In this document: in pieces, positions 7,470-14,428 of the stretch | Numbering within the stretch: the stretch's first letter is position 1 | Layout of the letters: each line of letters starts with the position of its first letter | Source of the DNA: Natronoplasma sp964602715 | Lineage (GTDB): Archaea > Thermoplasmatota > Thermoplasmata > Halarchaeoplasmatales > Halarchaeoplasmataceae | Assembly: GCA_964602715.1 (NCBI GenBank) | Contig: CAZRSB010000039.1 | Coordinates: 1 to 17,584, forward strand | Length of the DNA stretch: 17,584 nucleotides | Direction: 5' to 3' | Notes under the pieces: model-generated | What the model was told of the DNA's origin: nothing | The model's database searches: none | Seen by the model: only the letters and a program-made list of their open reading frames with translations | Position numbers and translations under genes: made by a program

Positions 7470-7607
7470 GGTTTTTACCTAAGTATTTTAGTTATCCTAT
7501 TTTTTACTTTTGTTAAATGTCAAATTTAGAATTTTCACTTGATCCTGAGATATGAGGGAATGTCCCTTGTGTGAAAGAATATTTAGGTAATATTCATATT
7601 GTTCTAT

Positions 7608-7851
7608 CTACCTCGGTTCAATGGGATAATCTTCGATAAATTTTATGGATTTCTCTAGTTTTTCAAATGTGATTTTATCTATCTGGTGTTCTAATTCTCA
7701 AGCTTCTAATTCTATTTGCTTTCTCTATAAATAACATCTCTAAAAATTCAGCAATCGTTCCATGAGATATCGATTGAATCCTTAGCGTTTTTTCCTTTTG
7801 GTGACTTGATATATGATTTAAATCGCTATAAATAACACAAACAGATGTCAT
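7608..7851 (-). pseudogene. Remnant of a DtxR/MntR-type metal-dependent regulator
   Basis: Two overlapping frames on the minus strand together reproduce the dimerisation and metal-binding region of DtxR-family repressors. The first (ATG at 7851, 58 codons) contains GTIAEFLEMLFIEKAN, matching the family's R-H-R-L-x-E-F-L segment. The second, after a frame change, reads ELEHQIDKITFEKLEKSIKF and ends at 7608, matching the EAC-x-LEH-x-I segment. The codon where the family has its metal-ligand cysteine is TGA. With a frameshift, an internal stop and no winged-helix domain, this is a decayed gene. Part of the first frame overlaps the inverted repeat at 7843-7864. Family assignment rests on the pattern only. 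Confidence 0.5.
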
Positions 7852-7864
7852 AATGATGACATCT
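7843..7864 (-). terminator. Perfect 9-bp hairpin directly after the asparagine synthetase stop
   Basis: AGATGTCAT and ATGACATCT face each other across a 4-nt loop, beginning 5 nt beyond the stop codon at 7870-7872. On the minus strand a T-rich stretch follows (TGTTTGTGTTATTTA). This resembles an intrinsic-type terminator; a protein-binding palindrome is the alternative. Confidence 0.45.
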
Positions 7865-7869
7865 ACAGT

Positions 7870-8823
7870 TCACAAAGTGATCCTTCCAGGTTTTTTTGGA
7901 AATAGCACTGTATTTTTTACATCATCTAAACCACATACAAATCTAGTCAATCTCTCGATTCCAAGACCAAAACCAGCCGAGGGAGGCAGCCCTTTTTCCG
8001 CGAATTTCAGATATTCCTTAAAGTGGTCTATGTCTAAATTTTGCTCTCGTAGTCTTTTCTTTATATTTTCTAGTTTATGTTCTCTCTCCCCTCCTGATAA
8101 AGCCTCTCCAAAACCTTCTGGATATATCAGATCCATATCTCTTAAAATACCTGGTCTTTTAGGATCTTCCATATCATAAAATTCTCTTTCGTCAGAAGGT
8201 ATATCCGTGATCCAAAAAGGCTCTCTTTTTTCCTGGGATAGAACTTCTTCAAATATCCTTCCATATTTGTTGTATGCGTGATGATATTTTATCCTCTCAA
8301 AAGGTGGTTCAGGGATTTCAAGTTCTCTATCAAAAAAGTCTAATTCATTGGAACATTGTTTTTGTATTTTTGAAAGAACATGAGATAAAAGTTCTTCTCC
8401 AAAAGTGATAATCTCTTCTCTAGAATATTCACGAACTTCAATATCTAATTGTGTAAATTCCACTAAATGTTTTCCTGTGTCTGTTAGTTCAACAGGTTCT
8501 AATCTAATGTTGGGAGAGAATGTAAATATTTTATCAAAAGATAGCATTGAGATCTGTTTATGAAGTATCATACTTCTAGTTAACTGGTATTTACCATCAT
8601 AATACTCGAATTCTGCTTTTCCAGTTGCATGATGAAGAGGATCAGTTTCGGGTGAGATTATCACAGGAGAGATCTCGATGAATGAATTTTGTCTTAAAAA
8701 GTCTCCTAGAATCTTTTTTAATTCACATTTCACTTTAATGGCATTCCTCATTCTTTTGTCTTTATATCTCTTATATTTTTCTTTAGCTAAACCTATTTCT
8801 TCTTTTTTGTCTTTTTCATCCAT
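7870..8823 (-). CDS. Archaeal asparagine synthetase (AsnRS-derived, AS-AR type)
   Basis: A class II aminoacyl-tRNA-synthetase core without the N-terminal OB-fold anticodon domain: 317 residues against about 430 for AsnRS. Such stand-alone cores are known in archaea (Pyrococcus AS-AR) to make asparagine from aspartate, ammonia and ATP, releasing AMP and PPi. Motif 2 is at about 101-128 (FTFSPNIRLEPVELTDTGKH then LVEFTQLDIEV), replacing the FRAE loop of true AsnRS, and motif 3 is at 284-296 (GFGLGIERLTRFV). Aspartate-binding residues are expected around PLHHATGKAEFE and SMILHKQ (residues 62-92). A 3-residue change of the usual FRAE signature supports the paralogue over a tRNA synthetase. The gene starts 6 bp after the HTH gene, so the two form an operon, and a hairpin follows the stop. 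Confidence 0.83.
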   Translation of the reverse strand: MDEKDKKEEIGLAKEKYKRYKDKRMRNAIKVKCELKKILGDFLRQNSFIEISPVIISPETDPLHHATGKAEFEYYDGKYQLTRSMILHKQISMLSFDKIFTFSPNIRLEPVELTDTGKHLVEFTQLDIEVREYSREEIITFGEELLSHVLSKIQKQCSNELDFFDRELEIPEPPFERIKYHHAYNKYGRIFEEVLSQEKREPFWITDIPSDEREFYDMEDPKRPGILRDMDLIYPEGFGEALSGGEREHKLENIKKRLREQNLDIDHFKEYLKFAEKGLPPSAGFGLGIERLTRFVCGLDDVKNTVLFPKKPGRITL

Positions 8824-8829
8824 GTTTTA

Positions 8830-9096
8830 TCACCTTTTTTTCAATTCTATTTTTCCTTCTGCTATCAAAATATGAAGAACAATCTTTCCATCGTCCGTTA
8901 AAATTACTGATTTAGGGTTGTTTTTGCTACCATATTCTATCAATTCTAGATTTTTAAGAATACGCGCATTATCTTTCATTGTTGAAATGGAAATATTATA
9001 CTTTTGACTCAGTTCTCTGAGTAAAGAATTTAATGAGGAATGTTCATTTCCTTTATCTTCAACTTGCTTTAGTAAGAAAAGCTGCTTTTTGTTCAA
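8830..9096 (-). CDS. Winged-helix HTH protein upstream of asparagine synthetase
   Basis: The minimal 88-residue product (TTG start at 9096) has a helix-turn-helix pattern: SSLNSLLRELSQKYNIS then STMKDNARILKNLELIEY, followed by a wing (VILTDDGKIVLHILIAEG). It probably binds DNA and, being 6 bp upstream of the asparagine synthetase, may regulate that operon. The reading frame stays open for 40 further codons to a TAG at 9217-9219, and that stretch looks coding (for example DALPKSAAPDLELDYSNYEV then FGRLFSKALNKK, a natural lead-in to a winged helix). It contains no ATG, GTG or TTG before the TTG at 9096. The real start may be unusual or lost by mutation, since the TATA-like box at 9232-9239 fits a start near 9210. 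Confidence 0.65.
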   Translation of the reverse strand: MNKKQLFLLKQVEDKGNEHSSLNSLLRELSQKYNISISTMKDNARILKNLELIEYGSKNNPKSVILTDDGKIVLHILIAEGKIELKKR

Positions 9097-9231
9097 TGCT
9101 TTCGAAAAAAGTCTTCCAAATACCTCATAGTTTGAATAATCTAACTCCAGATCAGGGGCAGCTGATTTTGGTAGGGCATCACGTCCTCTTGACAGATCAT
9201 CATGATCACTTGATTTCTAATCAGGACTGTG

Positions 9232-9239
9232 TTATATAA
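9232..9239 (-). promoter_or_regulatory. TATA-like box of the HTH-asparagine synthetase operon
   Basis: TTATATAA read on the minus strand predicts transcription from about 9210. That is well upstream of the TTG at 9096 and supports the idea that the HTH protein has, or once had, a longer N-terminus. Confidence 0.4.
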
Positions 9240-9462
9240 ATTGTTGGACGAAAAAACACGTCTTAGTCATTTTAGCAGTTGGGTAGGATAAACAGCCATA
9301 TCTCATTTGGAAGTAGCTCACATTATATAGGTATAAAAACATTAAATTAAATGGAGAGCGTGTCTGAGAAATAATTTTTCATAAAAATTCTATAAATACC
9401 TGATGTGACTTTAGTATATTCACTTCAATATCAAAGGAAAGAGATAGAAAACAACTCAGCTT
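9240..9462. other. Intergenic stretch with several TATA-like elements
   Basis: No gene is visible. Plus-strand TATA-like elements occur at about 9323-9331, 9332-9340 and 9390-9398. The first sits 26 nt before an ATG at 9351 that opens a frame of only seven codons (MESVSEK), perhaps a lost gene start. A short A/T hairpin (AATTTTT-CAT-AAAAATT) lies at 9373-9389. Confidence 0.3.
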
Positions 9463-9987
9463 ATGAGACAATCTATTTGGACTCTATCAGCGGTCCCTTG
9501 GAAAGAGATCTTCGAAATGAAACGTTGATTTTTTAGAGAGATCCCGCAAGTGTATTTAATGTACTGGGCTGATAAGCACGCGGCTCTTCCATGCAGAAAT
9601 TCTAAACTTTTTCATGTGGCTGAGAAATTGGGATATGAATTTGAACTGAATGGACTCGATGGAGAAGAAGTCGCCAGGATTTATAACAAATATGTTGAAG
9701 ATAGTAATAACGAACCCGATTGTGACGAATTGAAAACTTATGCCAAAGATGGCCTTATCTCGATGAAGCATGTATATGGAAAGATAAAGGAGCACCCGTA
9801 CTACATGATAAAAAAAGGGTCGAAAAGGAATATTGGAAAAGATGAAAAAAATAAAAAAACATCTAGCTCATTATTCTCTGATCTGAAGAGCTATATCTGG
9901 CCTGTCTGTTATTATACCTTTTACTTGTTTCTGGACCAATTTTTTCATCAAATCACCATCATTGACTGTCCATACGTAAACATCTAA
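9463..9987 (+). pseudogene. C-terminal remnant of a YprB-type RNase H-like exonuclease
   Basis: A plus-strand frame from an ATG at 9463 is broken by an in-frame TGA at 9526-9528 and continues to 9987 (restart possible at GTG 9550 or ATG 9559). The region HAALPCRNSKLFHVAEKLGY, then LDGEEVARIYNKYVED and TYAKDGLISMKHVYGKI, resembles the C-terminal half of YprB/RNase_H_2 (DEDD-type) exonucleases, where the last motif is Y-N-x-D-D. Here the aspartate expected at Y+4 is Gly. The catalytic D-x-E-x-T motif and the whole first half are missing. The true stop seems lost, because the frame runs about 117 bp into the convergent phosphodiesterase gene. I judge it a remnant; expression of a ~100-residue piece cannot be excluded. 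Confidence 0.5.
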
Positions 9988-10575
9988 ATCAGAGAGGTCC
10001 ATCCTTTTTAAGAAGAATAATTTCAAAAGTCTATGATTTGGACAAACAAAATCTGCTTCACATCTTTTCAACCGACACTTGGGAAAGAGCTCGGAAAGAC
10101 GAGTAAAGATTTTATTTTCTGGTTCTTCGACTCCTAATATGAGTCCCGTTTCTATTTTGGGATCCAACTCATTGATCGATTTTACAACTTCATCTTTAAA
10201 AGACTTCATCATAAATTCATCATAGTCGAGTTGAGGAACTACGAGTTGGATCAATTCTTTTTCATATCCTTTTTCCTTCAACTCTATATCTAAATCGATC
10301 TTCCCTTTACACAGTTTAACGACTTCCTTCACCGTTGGAACTTTATATCCTTCACGCTTCGTTTTCTCCAATATCTCTTTGTACTCAAGCTCACTTATTT
10401 TCTTATCATTCAAAAAAGGATCGTGAAACGCTATCAGCACATCATCTTTGGTTCTCCGCACATCAAATTCTACCATATCCGCACCTAACTCTATAGCTTT
10501 TTTAAACGACTCGATAGAATTATCAAACTCGACTAAGCCTGATGCTCCTCGATGTGCAATTATTTTAGAATCCAT
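9871..10575 (-). CDS. Glycerophosphodiester phosphodiesterase (GDPD)
   Basis: Hydrolyses glycerophosphodiesters to glycerol 3-phosphate and an alcohol. The 234-residue product has the GDPD TIM-barrel signature: H8-R9-G10 in IIAHRGASG, N19 and E22 in DNSIESF, E36-x-D38 in VEFDVRRTKDD, and H51-D52 in AFHDP. DLDIELKEKGYEKEL is the further metal/substrate strand, and the C-terminal VYVWTVNDGDLMKKL and GIITDRPDIA are typical. There is no signal peptide, so it is cytoplasmic, of the UgpQ kind. A GAGAGG ribosome site precedes the ATG at 10575. It is the last gene of a coupled set with the 38-residue membrane protein and the MFS transporter, which may import its substrate. Its product feeds the G3P-oxidising operon at 3464-6577. 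Confidence 0.9.
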   Translation of the reverse strand: MDSKIIAHRGASGLVEFDNSIESFKKAIELGADMVEFDVRRTKDDVLIAFHDPFLNDKKISELEYKEILEKTKREGYKVPTVKEVVKLCKGKIDLDIELKEKGYEKELIQLVVPQLDYDEFMMKSFKDEVVKSINELDPKIETGLILGVEEPENKIFTRLSELFPKCRLKRCEADFVCPNHRLLKLFFLKRMDLSDLDVYVWTVNDGDLMKKLVQKQVKGIITDRPDIALQIRE

Positions 10576-10579
10576 TATC

Positions 10580-10696
10580 TTATCCTCTCAGATTGTTTTT
10601 AAGAAATGTACTTATCCTTTCTTTATATTCCTTATGATATCTCATTAAAAAAATCAAAAGAGCAGGAACAAAAATCAATACTATATACAGTGGCAT
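10580..10696 (-). CDS. 38-residue single-span membrane protein between transporter and phosphodiesterase
   Basis: A very short gene, unlike anything I recognise. It begins MPLYIVLIFVPALLIFLMRY, one clear membrane span at the N-terminus, followed by a basic tail (HKEYKERISTFLKNNLRG). Support comes from position: its ATG overlaps the stop of the MFS transporter as TGATG (10694-10698), and its stop TAA at 10580-10582 lies 4 nt before the phosphodiesterase ATG, with that gene's ribosome site GAGAGG inside its last codons. So it fills the gap between the two genes exactly. Single-span proteins of this size often attach to and modulate a transporter encoded beside them; I infer such a role here, without direct evidence. 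Confidence 0.65.
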   Translation of the reverse strand: MPLYIVLIFVPALLIFLMRYHKEYKERISTFLKNNLRG

Positions 10697-11949
10697 CAAA
10701 CTTCCTCCAACCCCTCAATGGACCAAATCAAAGGTATAGATATCCAAGCTAAGACAGCGGCAAACGGAAATAACAGCATGTAATTACCTCCTGCTAGATC
10801 CACCACAAAACCTCCGATAACAGAAGCAAGCATTATAGGGAGAGCTTTAGTGGCTTCGAAGACACCGTAATATCGACCATTGAATACCTCTTTTTTGTAT
10901 TTAGTGAGTAGGTCTCCAACAACGGGAAAAGAAGCCGCTAAAATAGCTCCCCAACCTAGTCCAGCGAAAAGAAGAGCGACAAATATCTGAGTTCTAGAGG
11001 TGATGATCCATCCTATCGTGAGCGGAAGAGCCAACATGGCTGCTCCTGAAACTATGCCTATCCTTCTGCCTATCTTGTCATATATGTAGCCTCCTGCTAA
11101 AGAGCCTCCAAGGACTGTAAAATTGAAGGCCGCCATCGCAAAAAGGCCGAAGGAGTGAACTTTATCTACGCTTGCCTGAGATGCGTCACCATGTATCATA
11201 TATGCAATTATCCCAAATAAAAACACAGCAATCAATTGATAACTCATCCAGAGTAATATTTGAGCCGTATAAAAATTGAGGAAGTTCTTATCTTTGAAGA
11301 CGGTTTTCAAATATGTTTTTAACTTTTGTTTTGGTATTTTCTCTGGAGGTTTAGGTTCCTTTACTCTGATATACGTGAAAACAGATGCCAAGATCAAAAA
11401 GAAAGCGGTAAGTAAGAACATCGTGTATTGCCCGCCGCTTCCATACTCCGCAACTACGTATCCTGATAAACCAAAGAGTACTAGATTTCCAGCCCATTCA
11501 CCTAAAGTGATAAAACCGCTGCTTTTCCCTCTATCTCCAACCGGAACCAACTCAGGCATCAAGGCCCTAAACTGACTTATATAGGAATACATTGCAAAGT
11601 AAAAAATAGCCACTACCAAAGTGAAAAGCCATAGAGGTGCGCCTACCGCATAACTGGTATATATCATGAAAGCAAAAATTCCACTTAGAACGCCTCCTGC
11701 TAGTATGAATGGCATCCTTCTGCCTTTTTCAGATTTGTAGGTATCGCTCATATAACCCAACAATATGGGTATCAATAGCCCCATCACACCTTGAAGACTC
11801 AAAACTACCCCACGTATAAAGGCTGATTCGGTGTATTCGCTCAAAAGAGGAAAGGTGAATCCCTTATTCAGGGCGAATCCAAAACCTCTACTGAATCCTA
11901 AAAAAGCAAGAGTGAAAATGACTCCTTTGTAGAAACCTTTTTTCTTCAA
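10696..11949 (-). CDS. MFS transporter, GPH/sugar-symporter-like
   Basis: A 12-span major facilitator superfamily permease of 417 residues. Between spans 2 and 3 lies GYMSDTYKSEKGRRMPFIL, the loop pattern of GPH and SLC45-type sugar symporters (G-x-x-S-D-R-T-x-x-G-R-R-R-P). A second MFS half-motif follows after span 7-8 (GGYIYDKIGRRIGIVSG). A central cytoplasmic loop (RVKEPKPPEKIPKQKLKTYL) separates the halves. Substrate unknown; because it is coupled through a small membrane protein to GDPD, uptake of glycerophosphodiesters or a related polyol is a reasonable guess. It starts at a TTG (11949) with no in-frame ATG upstream; the TATA-like box at 11976-11985 predicts transcription from about 11954, which fits this start. 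Confidence 0.85.
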   Translation of the reverse strand: MKKKGFYKGVIFTLAFLGFSRGFGFALNKGFTFPLLSEYTESAFIRGVVLSLQGVMGLLIPILLGYMSDTYKSEKGRRMPFILAGGVLSGIFAFMIYTSYAVGAPLWLFTLVVAIFYFAMYSYISQFRALMPELVPVGDRGKSSGFITLGEWAGNLVLFGLSGYVVAEYGSGGQYTMFLLTAFFLILASVFTYIRVKEPKPPEKIPKQKLKTYLKTVFKDKNFLNFYTAQILLWMSYQLIAVFLFGIIAYMIHGDASQASVDKVHSFGLFAMAAFNFTVLGGSLAGGYIYDKIGRRIGIVSGAAMLALPLTIGWIITSRTQIFVALLFAGLGWGAILAASFPVVGDLLTKYKKEVFNGRYYGVFEATKALPIMLASVIGGFVVDLAGGNYMLLFPFAAVLAWISIPLIWSIEGLEEV

Positions 11950-11975
11950 ATTATCTTCTTCTTGTATATTAGATT

Positions 11976-11985
11976 AAAATATATA
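11976..11985 (-). promoter_or_regulatory. TATA-like box of the MFS-38aa-GDPD operon
   Basis: AAAATATATA on the plus strand (TATATATTTT on the minus) is centred about 31 nt before the TTG start at 11949, so the transcript would be nearly leaderless. It supports the rare TTG start. Confidence 0.45.
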
Positions 11986-12028
11986 GATTTGGGTTCTTTT
12001 TGAGTAACTGAAGGTCCAAAAACGATCT

Positions 12029-13219
12029 TTAGCCCCATTTCGTATAAATATAATAATAAATCAGCATCGTTACTATAATGAATATTATCCCTACTAGATA
12101 AGGTGATAAGGGAGAAACATAGAAAGCTAAAGAACCAGCAATTAATGGAACTGGAATGCTGATGATCTTTCTTAGAGATCGAGTCAATCCAAAGTATTCA
12201 CCTCTTCTTTCATCTTCGATGAATTCACACAGTAAACTGTTATGAAGCGGCCACCAGCACGTATTGCCAAAAGATATGAGAGCGAGTGCTAAAACTATAG
12301 TGGAAAGTTCTACAGAGAAATACATTAGGATATAACCTACACCTATCAGAAACAGACCAAATATGACTATCTGCTTGCTTTTGGAGTTTATCCTATCTTT
12401 GATAAGAATACCTGCGATCACAGCCGCCCCAACTCTCCCCAATTCACCAAGGATAACATGAAAAAACGTACCGTTAAGTTCAGTTATTATATAATTGATC
12501 CAGACGAACATAGCGGGCAGATTGAAACCCAATATTAGAAGAAGATCCGCTCCAAGCAAGGCTTTCAATTTCTTATCAAATCTTGGTTTTTTGAACTCTA
12601 AAAAGTCGAGTTCTGCCTCCGTTTCCACCGATGGTAAATAAGTCAAAGAAAGTACTGCGATACCTAAAAATCCGATACCGCATAAAAAGAATACGACTCT
12701 GAACGCAAACTGAGTAGGGTAAAGGATTCCAAGAAAGATACCGAAAATCGGAAAAAATATCAGTTGAGAAGCGTGATCTAACACGAGTTCTATCGTAAAG
12801 AACTTTTCTCTATTCTCTTCTGGAAATGCCTCATGTTGATAAGCCTGCATCGCAGAGTAAAAGGGATCTGTGATATACCATATCAATTGGGCTCCGATCA
12901 CCACATAGATCAGCAATGGTCCAATAGCTATAGAAAAAAGAAAACTGTAGATCCCAAGCAATACTCCTATGATCGCCATACCATAATTGACCAAAGTTGT
13001 GTCCAACTTTTTTCCGATAAAGTAGGATAAAATAGCCGACAGTAAAAGAGCTGCAGTGTACAACCAGCCTATATCATAAACGTCTCTCCCAACCAACAAC
13101 AAGTAAACAGGGACCATGTTCATTATTACGAATAAGGGTGAGTTCACAAATTCAATTAAGAGAAACCTTTTCGTTTTGAGACTGGAATTCCTGACATCAC
13201 TGACTATCGATGGTGTCAT
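12029..13219 (-). CDS. MFS transporter (second, unrelated subgroup)
   Basis: A 396-residue polytopic membrane protein with about 12 spans arranged in two halves around a charged loop (ETEAELDFLEFKKPRFDKK, about 195-215). It fits the major facilitator superfamily, but the substrate-loop motifs are weak: ILSYFIGKKLD after span 2 and GILIKDRINSKSK after span 8. AYQHEAFPEENREKFFTIEL and LCEFIEDERRGEYFGLTRSL look like the paired loops of drug/peptide-type MFS exporters. Specificity cannot be called. The ATG at 13219 has TTTAAATA about 31 nt upstream and lacks an obvious ribosome site, again suggesting a leaderless message. One copy of the 168-bp repeat begins 52 bp upstream of the start. Confidence 0.8.
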   Translation of the reverse strand: MTPSIVSDVRNSSLKTKRFLLIEFVNSPLFVIMNMVPVYLLLVGRDVYDIGWLYTAALLLSAILSYFIGKKLDTTLVNYGMAIIGVLLGIYSFLFSIAIGPLLIYVVIGAQLIWYITDPFYSAMQAYQHEAFPEENREKFFTIELVLDHASQLIFFPIFGIFLGILYPTQFAFRVVFFLCGIGFLGIAVLSLTYLPSVETEAELDFLEFKKPRFDKKLKALLGADLLLILGFNLPAMFVWINYIITELNGTFFHVILGELGRVGAAVIAGILIKDRINSKSKQIVIFGLFLIGVGYILMYFSVELSTIVLALALISFGNTCWWPLHNSLLCEFIEDERRGEYFGLTRSLRKIISIPVPLIAGSLAFYVSPLSPYLVGIIFIIVTMLIYYYIYTKWG

Positions 13220-13270
13220 GAGTGAAGTCGTGAATATATAGTGATTATTTAAAATTAATTGATATTAAAA

Positions 13271-13438
13271 TGAGACTTTTTCTCACTTTCGGGATAGTGT
13301 GTAGGAGGGAGTATATTTTGATCATAACTTAGGATCATTAGTGTGATTTCTAGCAATGTAAATAGGGTAAATGATAGATTTCTAGATGATTAACATTATA
13401 AGCTTTTAATTATTCTCGAAGAACAGTGATAGAGATAT
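13271..13438. repeat. 168-bp direct repeat, copy 1
   Basis: Identical to 14429-14596 except for one base (C at 13282, A at 14440). It contains a small dyad (TGATC...GATCA) and, near the right end, a plus-strand TATA-like CTTTTAATTA (13403-13412) about 30 nt before an ATG whose first two bases are the repeat's last two. The left end lies 52 bp upstream of the MFS gene at 12029-13219. Confidence 0.95.
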
Positions 13439-13607
13439 GGGAAAAGGAAACGTTCCGATCGATAATGAGAACGCAAAAAAGATCGTAGATGGATGTCAGA
13501 ATCTTTTGTGTAATCAAACTCCACTGGGAAATCAGGAAGCTATTAGTAACAATCGATATCTCGGTTTATCTGGTTTCATCTATTCTTTTTTTCATTCTTT
13601 GAGTTAA
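13437..13607 (+). CDS. Short orphan ORF beginning at the edge of repeat copy 1
   Basis: A 56-codon frame (MGKGNVPIDNENAKKIVDGC, then QNLLCNQTPLGNQEAI...) opens exactly where the 168-bp repeat ends, with a TATA-like box inside the repeat at the leaderless distance. The first ~40 residues are hydrophilic and look coding, with Cys20 and Cys25; the last ~15 overlap the convergent membrane-protein gene and look random. I take it as the head of a gene truncated when the segment to its right was joined here. I do not recognise the family. It may still produce a small protein. Confidence 0.4.
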   Translation: MGKGNVPIDNENAKKIVDGCQNLLCNQTPLGNQEAISNNRYLGLSGFIYSFFHSLS

Positions 13608-14375
13608 ATAGGCAGAGAAGAAACCCGTAATCACACCTGCAATAAGTAGAATGATCGACGCAAGTGGAACTTGTATAGAACCTATTTTATAGTATAAAGA
13701 AGAATAAAAATAAGTATAAAACATATTCATACCTAAACCTAGCAGTCCTCCTACTCCCGCTAATATTATTCCCGCATCTGTTGGAGAGTATATCTCTGTT
13801 TCACCCAAGTCAAAATGTTCTCCTATTTCATTACCATGATAAATTATCATTATAATGAAACCGCTTAAAAATCCAATCCATGCCCCGATGTTACCAAATA
13901 TTAGGCCAAATAGAATCGCTAAAATGACAGCTAAAACAGCTCCAAAAAGGAAAGTCACCATCATACTCTGACCGGCAATCATTAATTGATCAAAATCAGT
14001 AAACTTATTTCTAGTAGCAAAGATAGCAAATAGTCCCATCAAAATAACTGCTAATAGTAAATAGTGATTTATCTCTATCCCTCTCAAATTTAGAACGGAA
14101 GTCCCAAAAAACCAGAAAATCATCCCATATGAAAGACCACCAACTGCACCTATAGTCAATAAATGCTTACCCCCATATTTCAGTGATATATGGACTAGTA
14201 TGAAGGAGGTAAAAGGGATTATGGCCCCTAAAGAAGCTAGTAAACCTCCAATATCGTCCCCAATCAGATATCCTATTATAAAAACAATCGACACTGGTAC
14301 TGACAAATAAGTTAACCATCGAGATATTTTTTTTTGATATTTTTCTTCCATGAGATTCAGTAAGTTCCCCTTCAT
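13566..14375 (-). CDS. Polytopic membrane protein of unknown function
   Basis: A 269-residue protein with about eight hydrophobic segments and short, glycine-rich connections (GGLLASLGAIIPF, GAVGGLSYGMIFWFF, LAGVGGLLGLGMNMF). A longer soluble loop (YHGNEIGEHFDLGETEIYSP) lies before the last two or three spans, and the C-terminus is basic (TQRMKKRIDETR). No family is recognised. The start was set at the ATG at 14375 (MKGNLLNLMEEK) because a TATA-like ATATATAT at 14403-14410 predicts transcription from about 14380. The longer start at 14414 would put that box inside the gene. With the start at 14375, repeat copy 2 begins 54 bp upstream, nearly the same spacing as copy 1 to the MFS gene. Confidence 0.65.
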   Translation of the reverse strand: MKGNLLNLMEEKYQKKISRWLTYLSVPVSIVFIIGYLIGDDIGGLLASLGAIIPFTSFILVHISLKYGGKHLLTIGAVGGLSYGMIFWFFGTSVLNLRGIEINHYLLLAVILMGLFAIFATRNKFTDFDQLMIAGQSMMVTFLFGAVLAVILAILFGLIFGNIGAWIGFLSGFIIMIIYHGNEIGEHFDLGETEIYSPTDAGIILAGVGGLLGLGMNMFYTYFYSSLYYKIGSIQVPLASIILLIAGVITGFFSAYLTQRMKKRIDETR

Positions 14376-14402
14376 ATCTATCGCCGTCAAATGTATGTTC
14401 GG

Positions 14403-14410
14403 ATATATAT
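14403..14410 (-). promoter_or_regulatory. TATA-like box for the membrane-protein gene
   Basis: ATATATAT is centred about 31 nt before the ATG at 14375. It decides between the two possible starts of the gene, favouring the shorter form. Confidence 0.4.
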
Positions 14411-14428
14411 TCATTTAGTAAAAGGGAT

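Noticed and set aside
7665..7690. Selenocysteine at the TGA in the DtxR-like remnant
   Set aside because: The upstream part is in another frame and the DNA-binding domain is absent, so the gene is already broken.
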